A stretch of DNA of 5,747 nt from UBA1081 sp964495345 (GCA_964495345.1 CAZBVV010000109.1:1-5747); one strand, 5' to 3'. Counted from the stretch's first letter, positions 1 to 5,726 are shown. Program-made: numbers and translations. Notes: generated from the letters alone by a model not told the origin.

Positions 1-97
1 TTACACTGCTTGGTATCTCTGGGGCGGTGGTGAGTTTGGGGCAGTTATAGAAGGTTTTGGTCATATCTGTTACACTGCTTGGTATCTGTGGGGCGGT
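1..97. repeat. Two 28-bp direct repeats, 69-bp period (LRR-coding)
   Basis: Bases 1-28 and 70-97 are identical except for one position (C/G at base 19 of the unit). The 69-bp period equals 23 codons, and on the minus strand both copies encode the TTAP(Q/E)IPSSV core of a leucine-rich repeat. The repetition is therefore explained by a protein repeat. Confidence 0.85.
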
Positions 98-205
98 TGT
101 CAAACTGCATTTTACAGTTTGGGTACCATTTTCGAGGAAAATATACAGGGTGTCCAGAGGGATGCAATCCCTTGGTTCTGGTTTTCCGATAGGTGCGAGA
201 AGCAT
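1..205 (-). CDS. Partial BspA-like leucine-rich-repeat protein, runs off left edge
   Basis: Read on the minus strand, this stretch is open in a frame that encodes two copies of a 23-residue repeat: CSLTTAPQIPSSV-TDMTKTFYN and then CPKLTTAPEIPSSV, which is cut at base 1. The pattern LTTAPxIPSSVT.M..TFYNC is typical of the BspA/DUF285-like leucine-rich repeats found in surface proteins of gut bacteria and protists; these are usually secreted adhesins or orphan repeat proteins. About 25 residues before the repeats (MLLAPIGKPEPRDC, then IPLDTLYIFLENGT) do not resemble a signal peptide. No ribosome-binding site precedes the ATG at 205, and the frame stays open into the neighbouring rtcB fragment, so the true N-terminus is unknown. 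Base composition is more GC-rich than the DNA to the right. The family is seen clearly; the start and function are not known. Confidence 0.6.
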   Translation of the reverse strand, partial: MLLAPIGKPEPRDCIPLDTLYIFLENGTQTVKCSLTTAPQIPSSVTDMTKTFYNCPKLTTAPEIPSSV

Positions 206-209
206 CCCC

Positions 210-350
210 AACACAGCCGCTACCCAGATGAACATCGGGCATAATACGAACCTTTGAGTCAGCAAACGGTGGTAAAGATAAAAGATTATATATCTGGTTT
301 ACCGCAACGGGTTCTATATTTTCAGTAAATATTTTCAAATCGTATGCCAT
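210..350 (-). pseudogene. rtcB: Truncated RtcB-family RNA ligase, N-terminal 47 codons
   Basis: The fragment reads MAYDLKIFTENIEPVAVNQ... through VRIMPDVHLGSGCV and matches the N-terminus of bacterial RtcB, the GTP- and Mn-dependent ligase that joins 2',3'-cyclic-phosphate or 3'-phosphate RNA ends to 5'-OH ends. Family members run to roughly 400 residues and continue after GCV with IGFT and later the metal-binding VDIGCGM motif. Here homology stops after GCV at about base 210, and the same frame then reads through unrelated LRR-coding DNA to a stop at 45-47, giving a 101-codon chimeric frame. All catalytic metal and guanylylation residues are missing, so the product cannot be an active ligase. 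The start at 350 is preceded by AAGGTGG (357-365) at a good distance, so the 5' end of the gene is intact. Cause of the break: deletion, recombination or an assembly join. Confidence 0.75.
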
Positions 351-406
351 ATTCAGCACCACCTTAGGTTTATTATTAAATAATATCAAATATTTAATTA
401 ATGAAC

Positions 407-434
407 AATATACCATAAAAAATTTATTTGTCAG
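407..434 (-). promoter_or_regulatory. Probable rtcB promoter
   Basis: On the minus strand a CTGACA -35 box (429-434) is followed after 16 bp by a TATATT -10 box (407-412). This lies about 57 bp before the ATG of the rtcB fragment, back to back with the plus-strand promoter. The match is moderate and the region is very AT-rich, so chance similarity is possible. Confidence 0.4.
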
Positions 435-444
435 CAAAAAACAG

Positions 445-474
445 TTGATTACATTTTATGATATATAGTATAAT
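445..474 (+). promoter_or_regulatory. SigA-type promoter of the metallophosphoesterase gene
   Basis: TTGATT (445-450) and a perfect TATAAT (469-474) are separated by 18 bp. Transcription would start near 481, leaving a leader of about 25 nt that consists mainly of the ribosome-binding site. Its -35 box is 10 bp from that of the divergent rtcB promoter, so a regulator bound here could affect both. Confidence 0.65.
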
Positions 475-491
475 AGTATAACATCTTTAAT

Positions 492-498
492 AAAGGAG
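492..498 (+). promoter_or_regulatory. Ribosome-binding site fixing the start at 506
   Basis: AAAGGAG ends 7 nt before the ATG at 506. An upstream in-frame TTG at 500 lies only 1 nt from the site and is too close to be used, so the ATG is chosen. Confidence 0.8.
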
Positions 499-505
499 AT
501 TGAAT

Positions 506-1213
506 ATGATATACGTAACCGGTGATACTCACGGTGATATTAACCGATTCTGCGAACTGAATATGCCCGGTGAATCATCATGGACAAACGAAGATTATCT
601 TATAATTTGCGGTGATTTCGGCTTTGTAGGTATGAACAAATATAAATTCAAAACCGATGAAGATGCAAGAATTGCGGCAGACAAGGTGCTTGATGAATTG
701 TCTGAAAAACCCTATACGATTCTTTGGGTTGACGGTAATCACGAAAATTTTAAGGAGCTTTACGAATATCCCGTTGAACTATGGAACGGGGGTAAAATTC
801 ACCGCATACGAAAAAATATATTTCATCTTATGCGAGGTCAGGCATTCGTTATTGAGGGTAAAAAGTTCTTCACAATGGGCGGTGCGTACAGCATTGACCG
901 ATATATGCGTAAAAAAGATTTCTCTTATTGGGATGAAGAATTGCCAAGCAACGAAGAATATAAAGAAGCCACAAAAACCTTAAAGCAAAACAGCATGGAA
1001 TTTGATTACATTATAACCCATACTGCACCCAGAGAAATTATAATGCGAATGGGATATTATCCCAACCCCCACGACATGGAATTTACAGGTTTTTTGGAAT
1101 GGATAATGTACGAGTGCAAATTTAAGCATTGGTATTTCGGTCATTGGCACGAAGATAAAGCCGTAACAGACAAATTTACGGCGTTGCTTTTTGATGTAAT
1201 TGAATTAAATTAA
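506..1213 (+). CDS. Calcineurin-like metallophosphoesterase
   Basis: This 235-residue cytosolic protein carries every hallmark of the calcineurin-like (MPP) phosphoesterase fold. It has GDTHG with D7 and H9, CGDFG with D37, DGNHE (76-80), THTAP with H172, and FGHWH with H213 and H215. These residues normally hold a two-metal centre that hydrolyses phosphomonoester or phosphodiester bonds. The protein has no signal peptide or membrane segment and seems full length for the small single-domain Firmicutes members. It has its own promoter (445-474) and strong ribosome-binding site, and is divergent from the rtcB fragment. No terminator is seen between it and the permease gene 96 bp downstream, so some read-through is possible. 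The substrate cannot be read from sequence; a nucleotide or RNA-end phosphatase and a protein phosphatase both remain open. Confidence 0.9.
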   Translation: MIYVTGDTHGDINRFCELNMPGESSWTNEDYLIICGDFGFVGMNKYKFKTDEDARIAADKVLDELSEKPYTILWVDGNHENFKELYEYPVELWNGGKIHRIRKNIFHLMRGQAFVIEGKKFFTMGGAYSIDRYMRKKDFSYWDEELPSNEEYKEATKTLKQNSMEFDYIITHTAPREIIMRMGYYPNPHDMEFTGFLEWIMYECKFKHWYFGHWHEDKAVTDKFTALLFDVIELN

Positions 1214-1223
1214 CGCTTTCATC

Positions 1224-1251
1224 TTGCAATCGTTTAAAATTGTGCTATTAT
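1224..1251 (+). promoter_or_regulatory. Probable promoter of the permease-gtrA unit
   Basis: A TTGCAA -35 box (1224-1229) and a TATTAT -10 box (1246-1251) are 16 bp apart. The -10 is preceded by TGC, giving an extended -10 (TGn) element. Transcription would begin near 1258, leaving a leader of about 50 nt. The leader is too short for a purine riboswitch. Confidence 0.55.
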
Positions 1252-1309
1252 AAAATCAAGCGGTACAAAAGGATAAATTTGTGTATGCCGCAAAAAAAGG
1301 AGATACGAT

Positions 1310-2719
1310 ATGGACAAGTTTTTTAAACTCAAAGAGCGAGGAACTACGGTAAAAACCGAGTTTATTGCCGGAATGACTACTTTCTTTGCTATGGTTTACA
1401 TACTTATGGTAAATGCCAATATGTTTGCAGACCCGTTCGGTGACGGCTCAAATCCCCTTGGTGTTTCCTACGGTGCTATCTATATTGCAACCGCAATAGC
1501 CGCCGTTATCGGAACCATTCTTGCAGGTTTGCTTTCCAATCTGCCGTTAGCTCAGGCAAGCGGAATGGGACTTAACGCATTTTTTGTTTATACGGTATGC
1601 ATCGGTTTCGGCTTGTCTTATGCAAATGCTTTGGTGCTTATATTTATAGAAGGTTTAGTATTCATATTGCTTACGGTAACGGGCTTAAGAAAAAAGATTT
1701 TTGATGCCTTGCCCGATGCCGTCCGTGTGGCTATTCCTGCAGGTATTGGTCTGTTTATAGCATTATTGGGATTGCAGAATGCAGGTATTGTTGTACCCAG
1801 CGAGTCCACCTGCGTAGATTTGGCATCCTTTAACCTTTTAAATCACAGCTGGGGCGAAATTATGCCTATGGTTGTAACACTCAGCACATTCCTCGCTATC
1901 GTTATTATGAGCCAGAAAAAGCTTAAAGGTGCTGTGCTTATCGGTATTATCGGCGGCATGGCGATGTATTATCTTCTCGGTTTTACAGTTGACGGCTTTT
2001 ATGAACAGTTGAATATTCAAATCATAAGTCCCGTACAGGCTTTCAAAGAATTCAGTTCACAGTCATTATTCAAGGTCTTTACCGAGGGATTTGATTTTTC
2101 CGCATTTGCGGCTGAACACGGTAACGCAAACCTTATTCTCACCATTGTTACAACTGCATTGGCATTCTGTATGGTTGATATGTTTGATACTCTCGGTACT
2201 CTTTATGCCGCTTGCGAACGTGCAGGCTTGCTTGATGAAAAAGGTGAGCCGTTAAACATGAACAAGGGTATGCTTTCAGACGCTATTGCAACAATGCTTG
2301 GTGCAATATGCGGTACATCCACCGTTACAACATTCAGCGAAGTAAATGCAGGTGTTGCGGCAGGCGGCAGAACAGGTCTTACATCTGTTTTCTGCGGCGG
2401 ATTCTTCTTTATTGCTATGTTTTTAAGTCCTGTTGCACAGCTTGTTCCGGGTTGTGCAACGGCGGCGGCTCTTATATATGTTGGTATTCTTATGATGGCA
2501 TCCGTCAAAAATATTGACTGGAGTGATTATAAAATCTCCGTTCCTGCATTCCTTACCCTTGCGATAATGCCCTTTACATACAATATTTCTTACGGAATTG
2601 CATTCGGACTTATATCTTATATTGTTATCAGCGTTTTCTGCGGAGATTTCAAAAAAATCAAGGGCAGTTCATGGGTAATAGCACTTTTATTTATAGCAAC
2701 ACTTCTTTTAACACACTAA
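1310..2719 (+). CDS. NCS2 family purine-type nucleobase permease (AzgA/PbuG-like)
   Basis: This 469-residue polytopic membrane protein belongs to the AzgA-like branch of the NCS2 nucleobase transporters, which import hypoxanthine, guanine, adenine or xanthine with protons. Family signatures are present in order: EFIAGMTTFFAMVYI (17-31), QASGMGLNAFF (82-92), DMFDTLGTL (290-298), GTSTVTTFSE...GVAAGGRTGLT (335-358) and PFTYNISYGIAFGLISY (421-437). Repeated hydrophobic segments fit the usual 12-14 helices with inverted-repeat architecture, and the length is typical. In the substrate-site loop, family members often have (Y/V)ES(A/S)xG; here it reads SEVNAG, keeping the glutamate but changing its neighbours. 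The ATG at 1310 has AAAGGAG (1296-1302) 7 nt upstream. The gene is followed after 24 nt by gtrA with no terminator between, so the two are probably co-transcribed. Purine preference is inferred from family only. Confidence 0.9.
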   Translation: MDKFFKLKERGTTVKTEFIAGMTTFFAMVYILMVNANMFADPFGDGSNPLGVSYGAIYIATAIAAVIGTILAGLLSNLPLAQASGMGLNAFFVYTVCIGFGLSYANALVLIFIEGLVFILLTVTGLRKKIFDALPDAVRVAIPAGIGLFIALLGLQNAGIVVPSESTCVDLASFNLLNHSWGEIMPMVVTLSTFLAIVIMSQKKLKGAVLIGIIGGMAMYYLLGFTVDGFYEQLNIQIISPVQAFKEFSSQSLFKVFTEGFDFSAFAAEHGNANLILTIVTTALAFCMVDMFDTLGTLYAACERAGLLDEKGEPLNMNKGMLSDAIATMLGAICGTSTVTTFSEVNAGVAAGGRTGLTSVFCGGFFFIAMFLSPVAQLVPGCATAAALIYVGILMMASVKNIDWSDYKISVPAFLTLAIMPFTYNISYGIAFGLISYIVISVFCGDFKKIKGSSWVIALLFIATLLLTH

Positions 2720-2743
2720 AAAACAAAAGAGAGGACGACAATT

Positions 2744-3196
2744 ATGAGTGATAACAAACTTTCAAAAAAAGAAAATGTTTTGCAGGTAATTAAATTTGCA
2801 TTATTTTCAATGTCTGCAGGAATTATTCAGACTGTTACATTCACCGTGCTGACGGAAGTTCCGCCCCGTCTTTTCGACAAAGAGCTTTCGTATTGGGCTT
2901 GCTATCTGCCTGCACTTATACTGTCCGTTCTTTGGAATTTTACACTTAACAGAAAATTCACTTTCAAATCAGCATCAAATGTACCTATTGCCATGCTGAA
3001 AGTTGCCGCATACTATGTAGTTTTCACTCCCCTGTCAACCGTTCTGGGCAATATGGCGGCTGAAAGATTTAATGCAGCTGAAAATCCCGTTGTTGACTAC
3101 ATAATCCTTGCAGTAACGATGCTGACAAACATGGTAACAGAATACCTGTTCCAGCGTTTTGTGGTGTTCAGAGATTCGGAAAATAATAAACAATAA
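2744..3196 (+). CDS. GtrA family membrane protein
   Basis: This 150-residue protein has four predicted membrane helices (about 16-37, 50-67, 84-103 and 117-136) and the GtrA-family core WNFTLNRKFTF (64-74), with the C-terminal TEYLFQRFVVF (132-142). GtrA proteins are thought to move polyprenyl-phosphate-linked sugars across the membrane for surface polysaccharide or teichoic-acid modification. The start has an AGAGG site (2730-2734) 9 nt upstream, and the gene follows the permease by 24 nt. An unusual point is that the last two sense codons (AAA CAA) and the TAA stop lie inside the left terminal repeat of a 115-bp miniature element, so the native C-terminus was probably replaced after residue 148. 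The conserved fold is untouched. A partner glycosyltransferase may be the convergent gene downstream, but this is inference. Confidence 0.88.
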   Translation: MSDNKLSKKENVLQVIKFALFSMSAGIIQTVTFTVLTEVPPRLFDKELSYWACYLPALILSVLWNFTLNRKFTFKSASNVPIAMLKVAAYYVVFTPLSTVLGNMAAERFNAAENPVVDYIILAVTMLTNMVTEYLFQRFVVFRDSENNKQ

Positions 3197-3301
3197 TTTA
3201 ATGTACAATTAATTAACAATGAAAATGGGTTAAAGGGCGAAGCCCTTTCCACCATTGTACATTATACATTGTAAATTGTTAATTCAATAAATTATTGTTT
3301 A
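3187..3301. mobile_element. 115-bp MITE-like palindromic element, copy A
   Basis: The ends are a perfect 14-bp inverted repeat, TAAACAATAATTTA at 3187-3200 and its complement at 3288-3301. The outer base pairs are TA on both sides, as expected for a TA target duplication of IS630/Tc1-mariner type elements. A second inverted pair, AATTAACAAT (3211-3220) with ATTGTTAATT (3275-3284), and a central hairpin, AAAGGGC-GAA-GCCCTTT (3232-3248) flanked by AATGG/CCATT, make nearly the whole unit foldable. It encodes no protein. It overlaps the 3' end of gtrA and places a long stem in that transcript's 3' untranslated region. The same terminal repeat occurs at 5480-5693. Confidence 0.8.
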
Positions 3302-3320
3302 GCTTTGTATATAAAAGCCA

Positions 3321-3345
3321 AAAGCTCCCGCTGTGGGAGCTTTTT
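3321..3345 (+). terminator. Intrinsic terminator shared by convergent genes
   Basis: AAAGCTCCC (3321-3329) pairs perfectly with GGGAGCTTT (3335-3343) around a 5-nt loop, followed by a T run through 3345. It ends the permease-gtrA transcript. On the minus strand the same stem is followed by TTTTGGCTTTT, a weaker U-rich tract, so it probably also ends the cytidylyltransferase-glycosyltransferase transcript. It abuts that gene's stop codon at 3344-3346. Confidence 0.88.
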
Positions 3346-4708
3346 AATTAAGATTAAGTCCTTTATCTTTAAGCACCTTTCTTGCATTGAGTGTGGAGCG
3401 TTTCTGCGAAAAGATATACTGTTTCATAAAAGCGGGAACCTTTGCTTCTGCTGTTTCACGCAGAGTACGCACATCAAGCGGCGGCTCGCCTTTTTTGATT
3501 ACGAAGAAATACTTTGCCTTGCCCACTTTTCTTGCCTTTGAATGGAATCCCTTATCGGGCAATACAACAAGATTTTCCATACCCTTAAATTCTTCGGGAA
3601 AGTACCCGCTGTTATATTTGTTTTCGCTTACGATAACCTCGAAGAAAGGATACGACTGTGCATAAAGTGAGCGAAGAAAAGGTCTGAACTCTTCGGGGTT
3701 TGAAATATCAAAAAGAATTGTAAACTCAGGCTCGTTTGCTGCCTCTTTTTTATCCGTGTATATGTACGGCAATCTTAAATCCGTGTTTGCCTGCTGTAAT
3801 TTTTTAAAACGCTCCGGCTGTACAAGCTGTGCGTACTTTTCAAAATCCTCTTTCATTTCGGCAAGAGTATCTGCGGTCATATACCAATACTTGCGGTAAA
3901 AATTCTCAATATAAAAGCGGTAAATCATATAGATAATTTCCTGAATATATGCCTCGTCACCGTCGAAAGTGCCCGTCTGCTGAGTGATAAGCTCCTTACC
4001 CATTTCAAAAAGCTCGGAAAGTACATATTTTGCGGATTTGATATTTTCAAGAGTGGGCATTTCAAACTGAGAATAGCCGTCCTCAATGTGTTTCATGGTT
4101 TTTTCAAGTATAAAATCCGAACATCCGCTTATTTTACAGCCCGTGAACACACATTCCATGGTAAAAAGGATTTCGCCGTATGCAGTAAGGTCAAGAAAAC
4201 GGATATTGTAAAGGTCAAACAGCTTTTTTCTGAACGCCTTTGCACCGATATACTGACTGTAAAGGAGTCTGCTCTCCATAGTGTCAATTTCGGGCTGAGT
4301 TGCAAGAATATCAAGTGATTTGTCATATTCATACTCAATATCACCGTTTTTCCAACATCTGCCTGTAATGATATCTGCATTGTGTGCATCGGAAACGGTA
4401 AAAATGGCTTCAATACTGCCGTCTGTAAGAACATCACCGCAATCAAGGAACAAAAAGTATTCGCACTTTGCTTTTTCTATGCCTGCATTTCTTGCTGCGT
4501 ACACGCCCTTATGCTCCTGATGAATGTAATAAAAGCCGTCGTAATCTTCACAGTAGCGTTTTGCAATCTGAGCAGTGGAGTCCGTTGAACCGTCGTCAAC
4601 AATAATGACTTCAAAATTTTCAACAGTTTGCGTAATAAGACACTCCAGCGTTTTTTCAAGATATTTTTCACCGTTGTATACGGGGATGATTACGGATAAA
4701 CGATTCAT
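3344..4708 (-). CDS. Family 2 glycosyltransferase with degenerate second GT-A-like domain
   Basis: This 454-residue protein begins with a canonical GT2 domain: LSVIIPVYNGEKYLEKTL (4-21), the nucleotide-binding VDDGSTD (37-43), GVYAARNAGI (68-77) and the metal-site segment FLDCGD (87-92), where DCGD stands in for the usual DSDD. It transfers a sugar from a nucleotide donor to an unknown acceptor on the cytoplasmic side; there is no membrane helix. A helical middle follows (about 220-320). Then residues 328-415 look like a second GT-A half: FTILFDISN...FLRSLYAQSYPFFEVIVSEN, later KYFFVIKKGE in place of FLDxDD. That domain lacks the catalytic acids and is probably non-enzymatic. The start at 4708 has AAGGAG (4717-4722) 8 nt upstream and overlaps the preceding gene's stop by 4 bp (ATGA), implying translational coupling. 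Acceptor and sugar are unknown; teichoic-acid-like polymers are a guess from the neighbour. Confidence 0.87.
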   Translation of the reverse strand: MNRLSVIIPVYNGEKYLEKTLECLITQTVENFEVIIVDDGSTDSTAQIAKRYCEDYDGFYYIHQEHKGVYAARNAGIEKAKCEYFLFLDCGDVLTDGSIEAIFTVSDAHNADIITGRCWKNGDIEYEYDKSLDILATQPEIDTMESRLLYSQYIGAKAFRKKLFDLYNIRFLDLTAYGEILFTMECVFTGCKISGCSDFILEKTMKHIEDGYSQFEMPTLENIKSAKYVLSELFEMGKELITQQTGTFDGDEAYIQEIIYMIYRFYIENFYRKYWYMTADTLAEMKEDFEKYAQLVQPERFKKLQQANTDLRLPYIYTDKKEAANEPEFTILFDISNPEEFRPFLRSLYAQSYPFFEVIVSENKYNSGYFPEEFKGMENLVVLPDKGFHSKARKVGKAKYFFVIKKGEPPLDVRTLRETAEAKVPAFMKQYIFSQKRSTLNARKVLKDKGLNLN

Positions 4709-5409
4709 TGAATTTTCTCCTTGGATTTTATTATGTTTTCTGCTTTCTGCATATCTTCGGGGTATGTGAGCTTGATGTTGTTTCTGTCACCCTGAACAAG
4801 AAAAACCTTTTTGCCTGCATTTACAAAAACGGAACAGGCATCGGTATACATTTCAAACTGTTCATCTGTCATATTGCCGTACAGCTCAAAAAGTGTTGCA
4901 ACATTGAAGCTCTGTGGAGTCTGACCGTGATAAAACTGACTCCTTACGGGAATTGCATTGATAAATCTTCCGTCTGTGCTGTTTACAAGGGTATCAACTG
5001 CGGGAACTACCGTATTGCAAGCACCGTATTTGCGTACAGCTTCGATATTATCGGCAATTATGCGTTTGTTTATAAAGGGACGCACCGCATCGTGGGTAAG
5101 AATAACATCATCTGCATTTATATTATTATCAAGTGTTTTAAGCACGTTGTAAAGAGTTGCGTTTCTGTTTTTGCCGCCGGGAATAACGGTTATATGGGCA
5201 TCGGGTAAAAACTCAGCAATCAATTTATTCGTATAGTCAACGTAATCAGCAGAAACAGCAACAATGATTTTATCAACAAGCCCGCTTTCAAGGAAAGCAT
5301 CAATACTTCTGATAATGATAGGTCTTTCACCTACACACAAAAACTGCTTGGGCAAATCACCGCCCATACGCAGTCCGCTGCCGCCTGCAAGCACTGCCGC
5401 ATATACCAT
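4705..5409 (-). CDS. IspD/TarI family cytidylyltransferase
   Basis: This 234-residue enzyme transfers CMP from CTP to a sugar-alcohol phosphate. Motifs are the CTP-binding loop LAGGSGLRMGG.LPKQF (7-23), GGKNRNATL (78-86), THDAVRPF (105-112), IPVR...GQTPQSFN (153-169), TDACSV (189-194) and NNIKLTYPEDM (210-220). The family contains IspD (2-C-methylerythritol 4-phosphate, isoprenoid synthesis) and TarI (ribitol 5-phosphate, teichoic acid synthesis). IPVR..xYxGQTPQSFN and TDAC, rather than TDDA, look more like TarI, and a coupled glycosyltransferase favours surface-polymer work, but no TarJ reductase is in view and IspD function cannot be excluded. The ATG at 5409 is chosen because GGAGG (5417-5421) sits 7 nt upstream; an in-frame ATG at 5427 would add six residues but contains that site. 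The stop overlaps the next start (ATGA, 4705-4708). Confidence 0.88.
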   Translation of the reverse strand: MVYAAVLAGGSGLRMGGDLPKQFLCVGERPIIIRSIDAFLESGLVDKIIVAVSADYVDYTNKLIAEFLPDAHITVIPGGKNRNATLYNVLKTLDNNINADDVILTHDAVRPFINKRIIADNIEAVRKYGACNTVVPAVDTLVNSTDGRFINAIPVRSQFYHGQTPQSFNVATLFELYGNMTDEQFEMYTDACSVFVNAGKKVFLVQGDRNNIKLTYPEDMQKAENIIKSKEKIQ

Positions 5410-5416
5410 AAGCTCC

Positions 5417-5421
5417 CCTCC
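5417..5421 (-). promoter_or_regulatory. Ribosome-binding site fixing the cytidylyltransferase start
   Basis: GGAGG on the minus strand, within a longer GGAGGGGAG purine run, ends 7 nt before the ATG at 5409. It lies inside the reading frame that would begin at 5427, which argues for the shorter protein that starts MVYAAVLAGG. Confidence 0.75.
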
Positions 5422-5438
5422 ACGCATAAATTATAAAT

Positions 5439-5467
5439 ATTTTAACATAGTATAATAAATTAATCAA
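5439..5467 (-). promoter_or_regulatory. SigA-type promoter of the cytidylyltransferase-glycosyltransferase operon
   Basis: On the minus strand TTGATT (5462-5467) and TAAAAT (5439-5444) are 17 bp apart, with TGT directly before the -10 giving an extended -10 element. Transcription would start near 5432, about 23 nt before the ATG. The left end of a miniature element at 5480 lies 12 bp beyond the -35 box. Confidence 0.65.
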
Positions 5468-5479
5468 GACGGAAAAAAG

Positions 5480-5693
5480 TAAACAATAATTTAGAACACA
5501 GTTGATTTGATAAATGTAGGGAGCGACGCCCTCGTCGCTCCGTGTGCGTAGCACAAATTCCGTAAGGAATTTTTATATGTACAATAATAAAACGGTGTTC
5601 CACCGTTATTTGCCTTTGGCAAATCGGAGCGACGAGGGCGTCGCTCCCTACAATTTATATCATTTAGTTTCTGCTTTGCTAAATTACCGTTTA
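5480..5693. mobile_element. 214-bp MITE-like hairpin mosaic, copy B
   Basis: Its ends form a 15-bp inverted repeat with 13 matches: TAAACAATAATTTAG (5480-5494) and CTAAATTACCGTTTA (5679-5693). The left 14 bp are identical to the terminus of the element at 3187-3301, and TA again lies at both outer ends. Inside are 28-bp perfect inverted arms (5515-5542 and 5625-5652) enclosing four short hairpins. There is no coding capacity: the open frames crossing it follow the palindromes and match nothing recognisable. The element occupies most of the space upstream of the cytidylyltransferase operon but does not contain its promoter. Confidence 0.8.
5515..5652. repeat. 28-bp inverted arms with four nested mini-hairpins
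   Basis: The outer arms (5515-5542 and 5625-5652) are perfect reverse complements. Each arm is also self-complementary, with GGAGCGACG and CGTCGCTCC around a 4-nt loop. Between them lie, in order: TGTGC-GTA-GCACA (5543-5555), AAATTCC-GTAA-GGAATTT (5555-5572), AACGGTG-TTC-CACCGTT (5591-5607) and ATTTGCC-TTT-GGCAAAT (5608-5624). The design of these, a 5-7 bp stem with a 3-4 nt loop, matches the central hairpin of the element at 3187-3301. Confidence 0.85.
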
Positions 5694-5726
5694 TAAAAAA
5701 TAGTCTACGACAAATCAACACCCCAA

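Noticed and set aside
1..97. Two 28-bp near-identical repeats separated by 41 bp, resembling a CRISPR repeat-spacer-repeat
   Set aside because: The 69-bp period is a whole number of codons, and the minus strand reads as leucine-rich repeats through both copies and the gap.
57..257. Plus-strand open frame of 66 codons
   Set aside because: It is antisense to the LRR and rtcB fragments, has no ribosome-binding site and shows no recognisable family.
351..437. N-terminal extension of the rtcB frame upstream of the Met at 350
   Set aside because: The extra residues are AT-rich translation of the promoter region, and a good ribosome-binding site sits directly before 350.
1214..1309. Purine riboswitch before the permease
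   Set aside because: The space is too short for an aptamer plus expression platform, and none of the conserved purine-aptamer loops is visible.
3232..3248. AAAGGGC-GAA-GCCCTTT hairpin as the gtrA terminator
   Set aside because: It is followed by CCACC rather than a T run; it is the centre of the miniature element, and a proper terminator lies at 3321-3345.
4708..5208. Plus-strand open frame of 166 codons opposite the cytidylyltransferase
   Set aside because: It is the antisense shadow of a clearly conserved gene; its Cys- and Ile-rich translation has no motif.
5357..5721. Two minus-strand frames of 65 and 76 codons over the right-hand element
   Set aside because: They read through palindromic element DNA and promoter, have no start signals and resemble no protein family.
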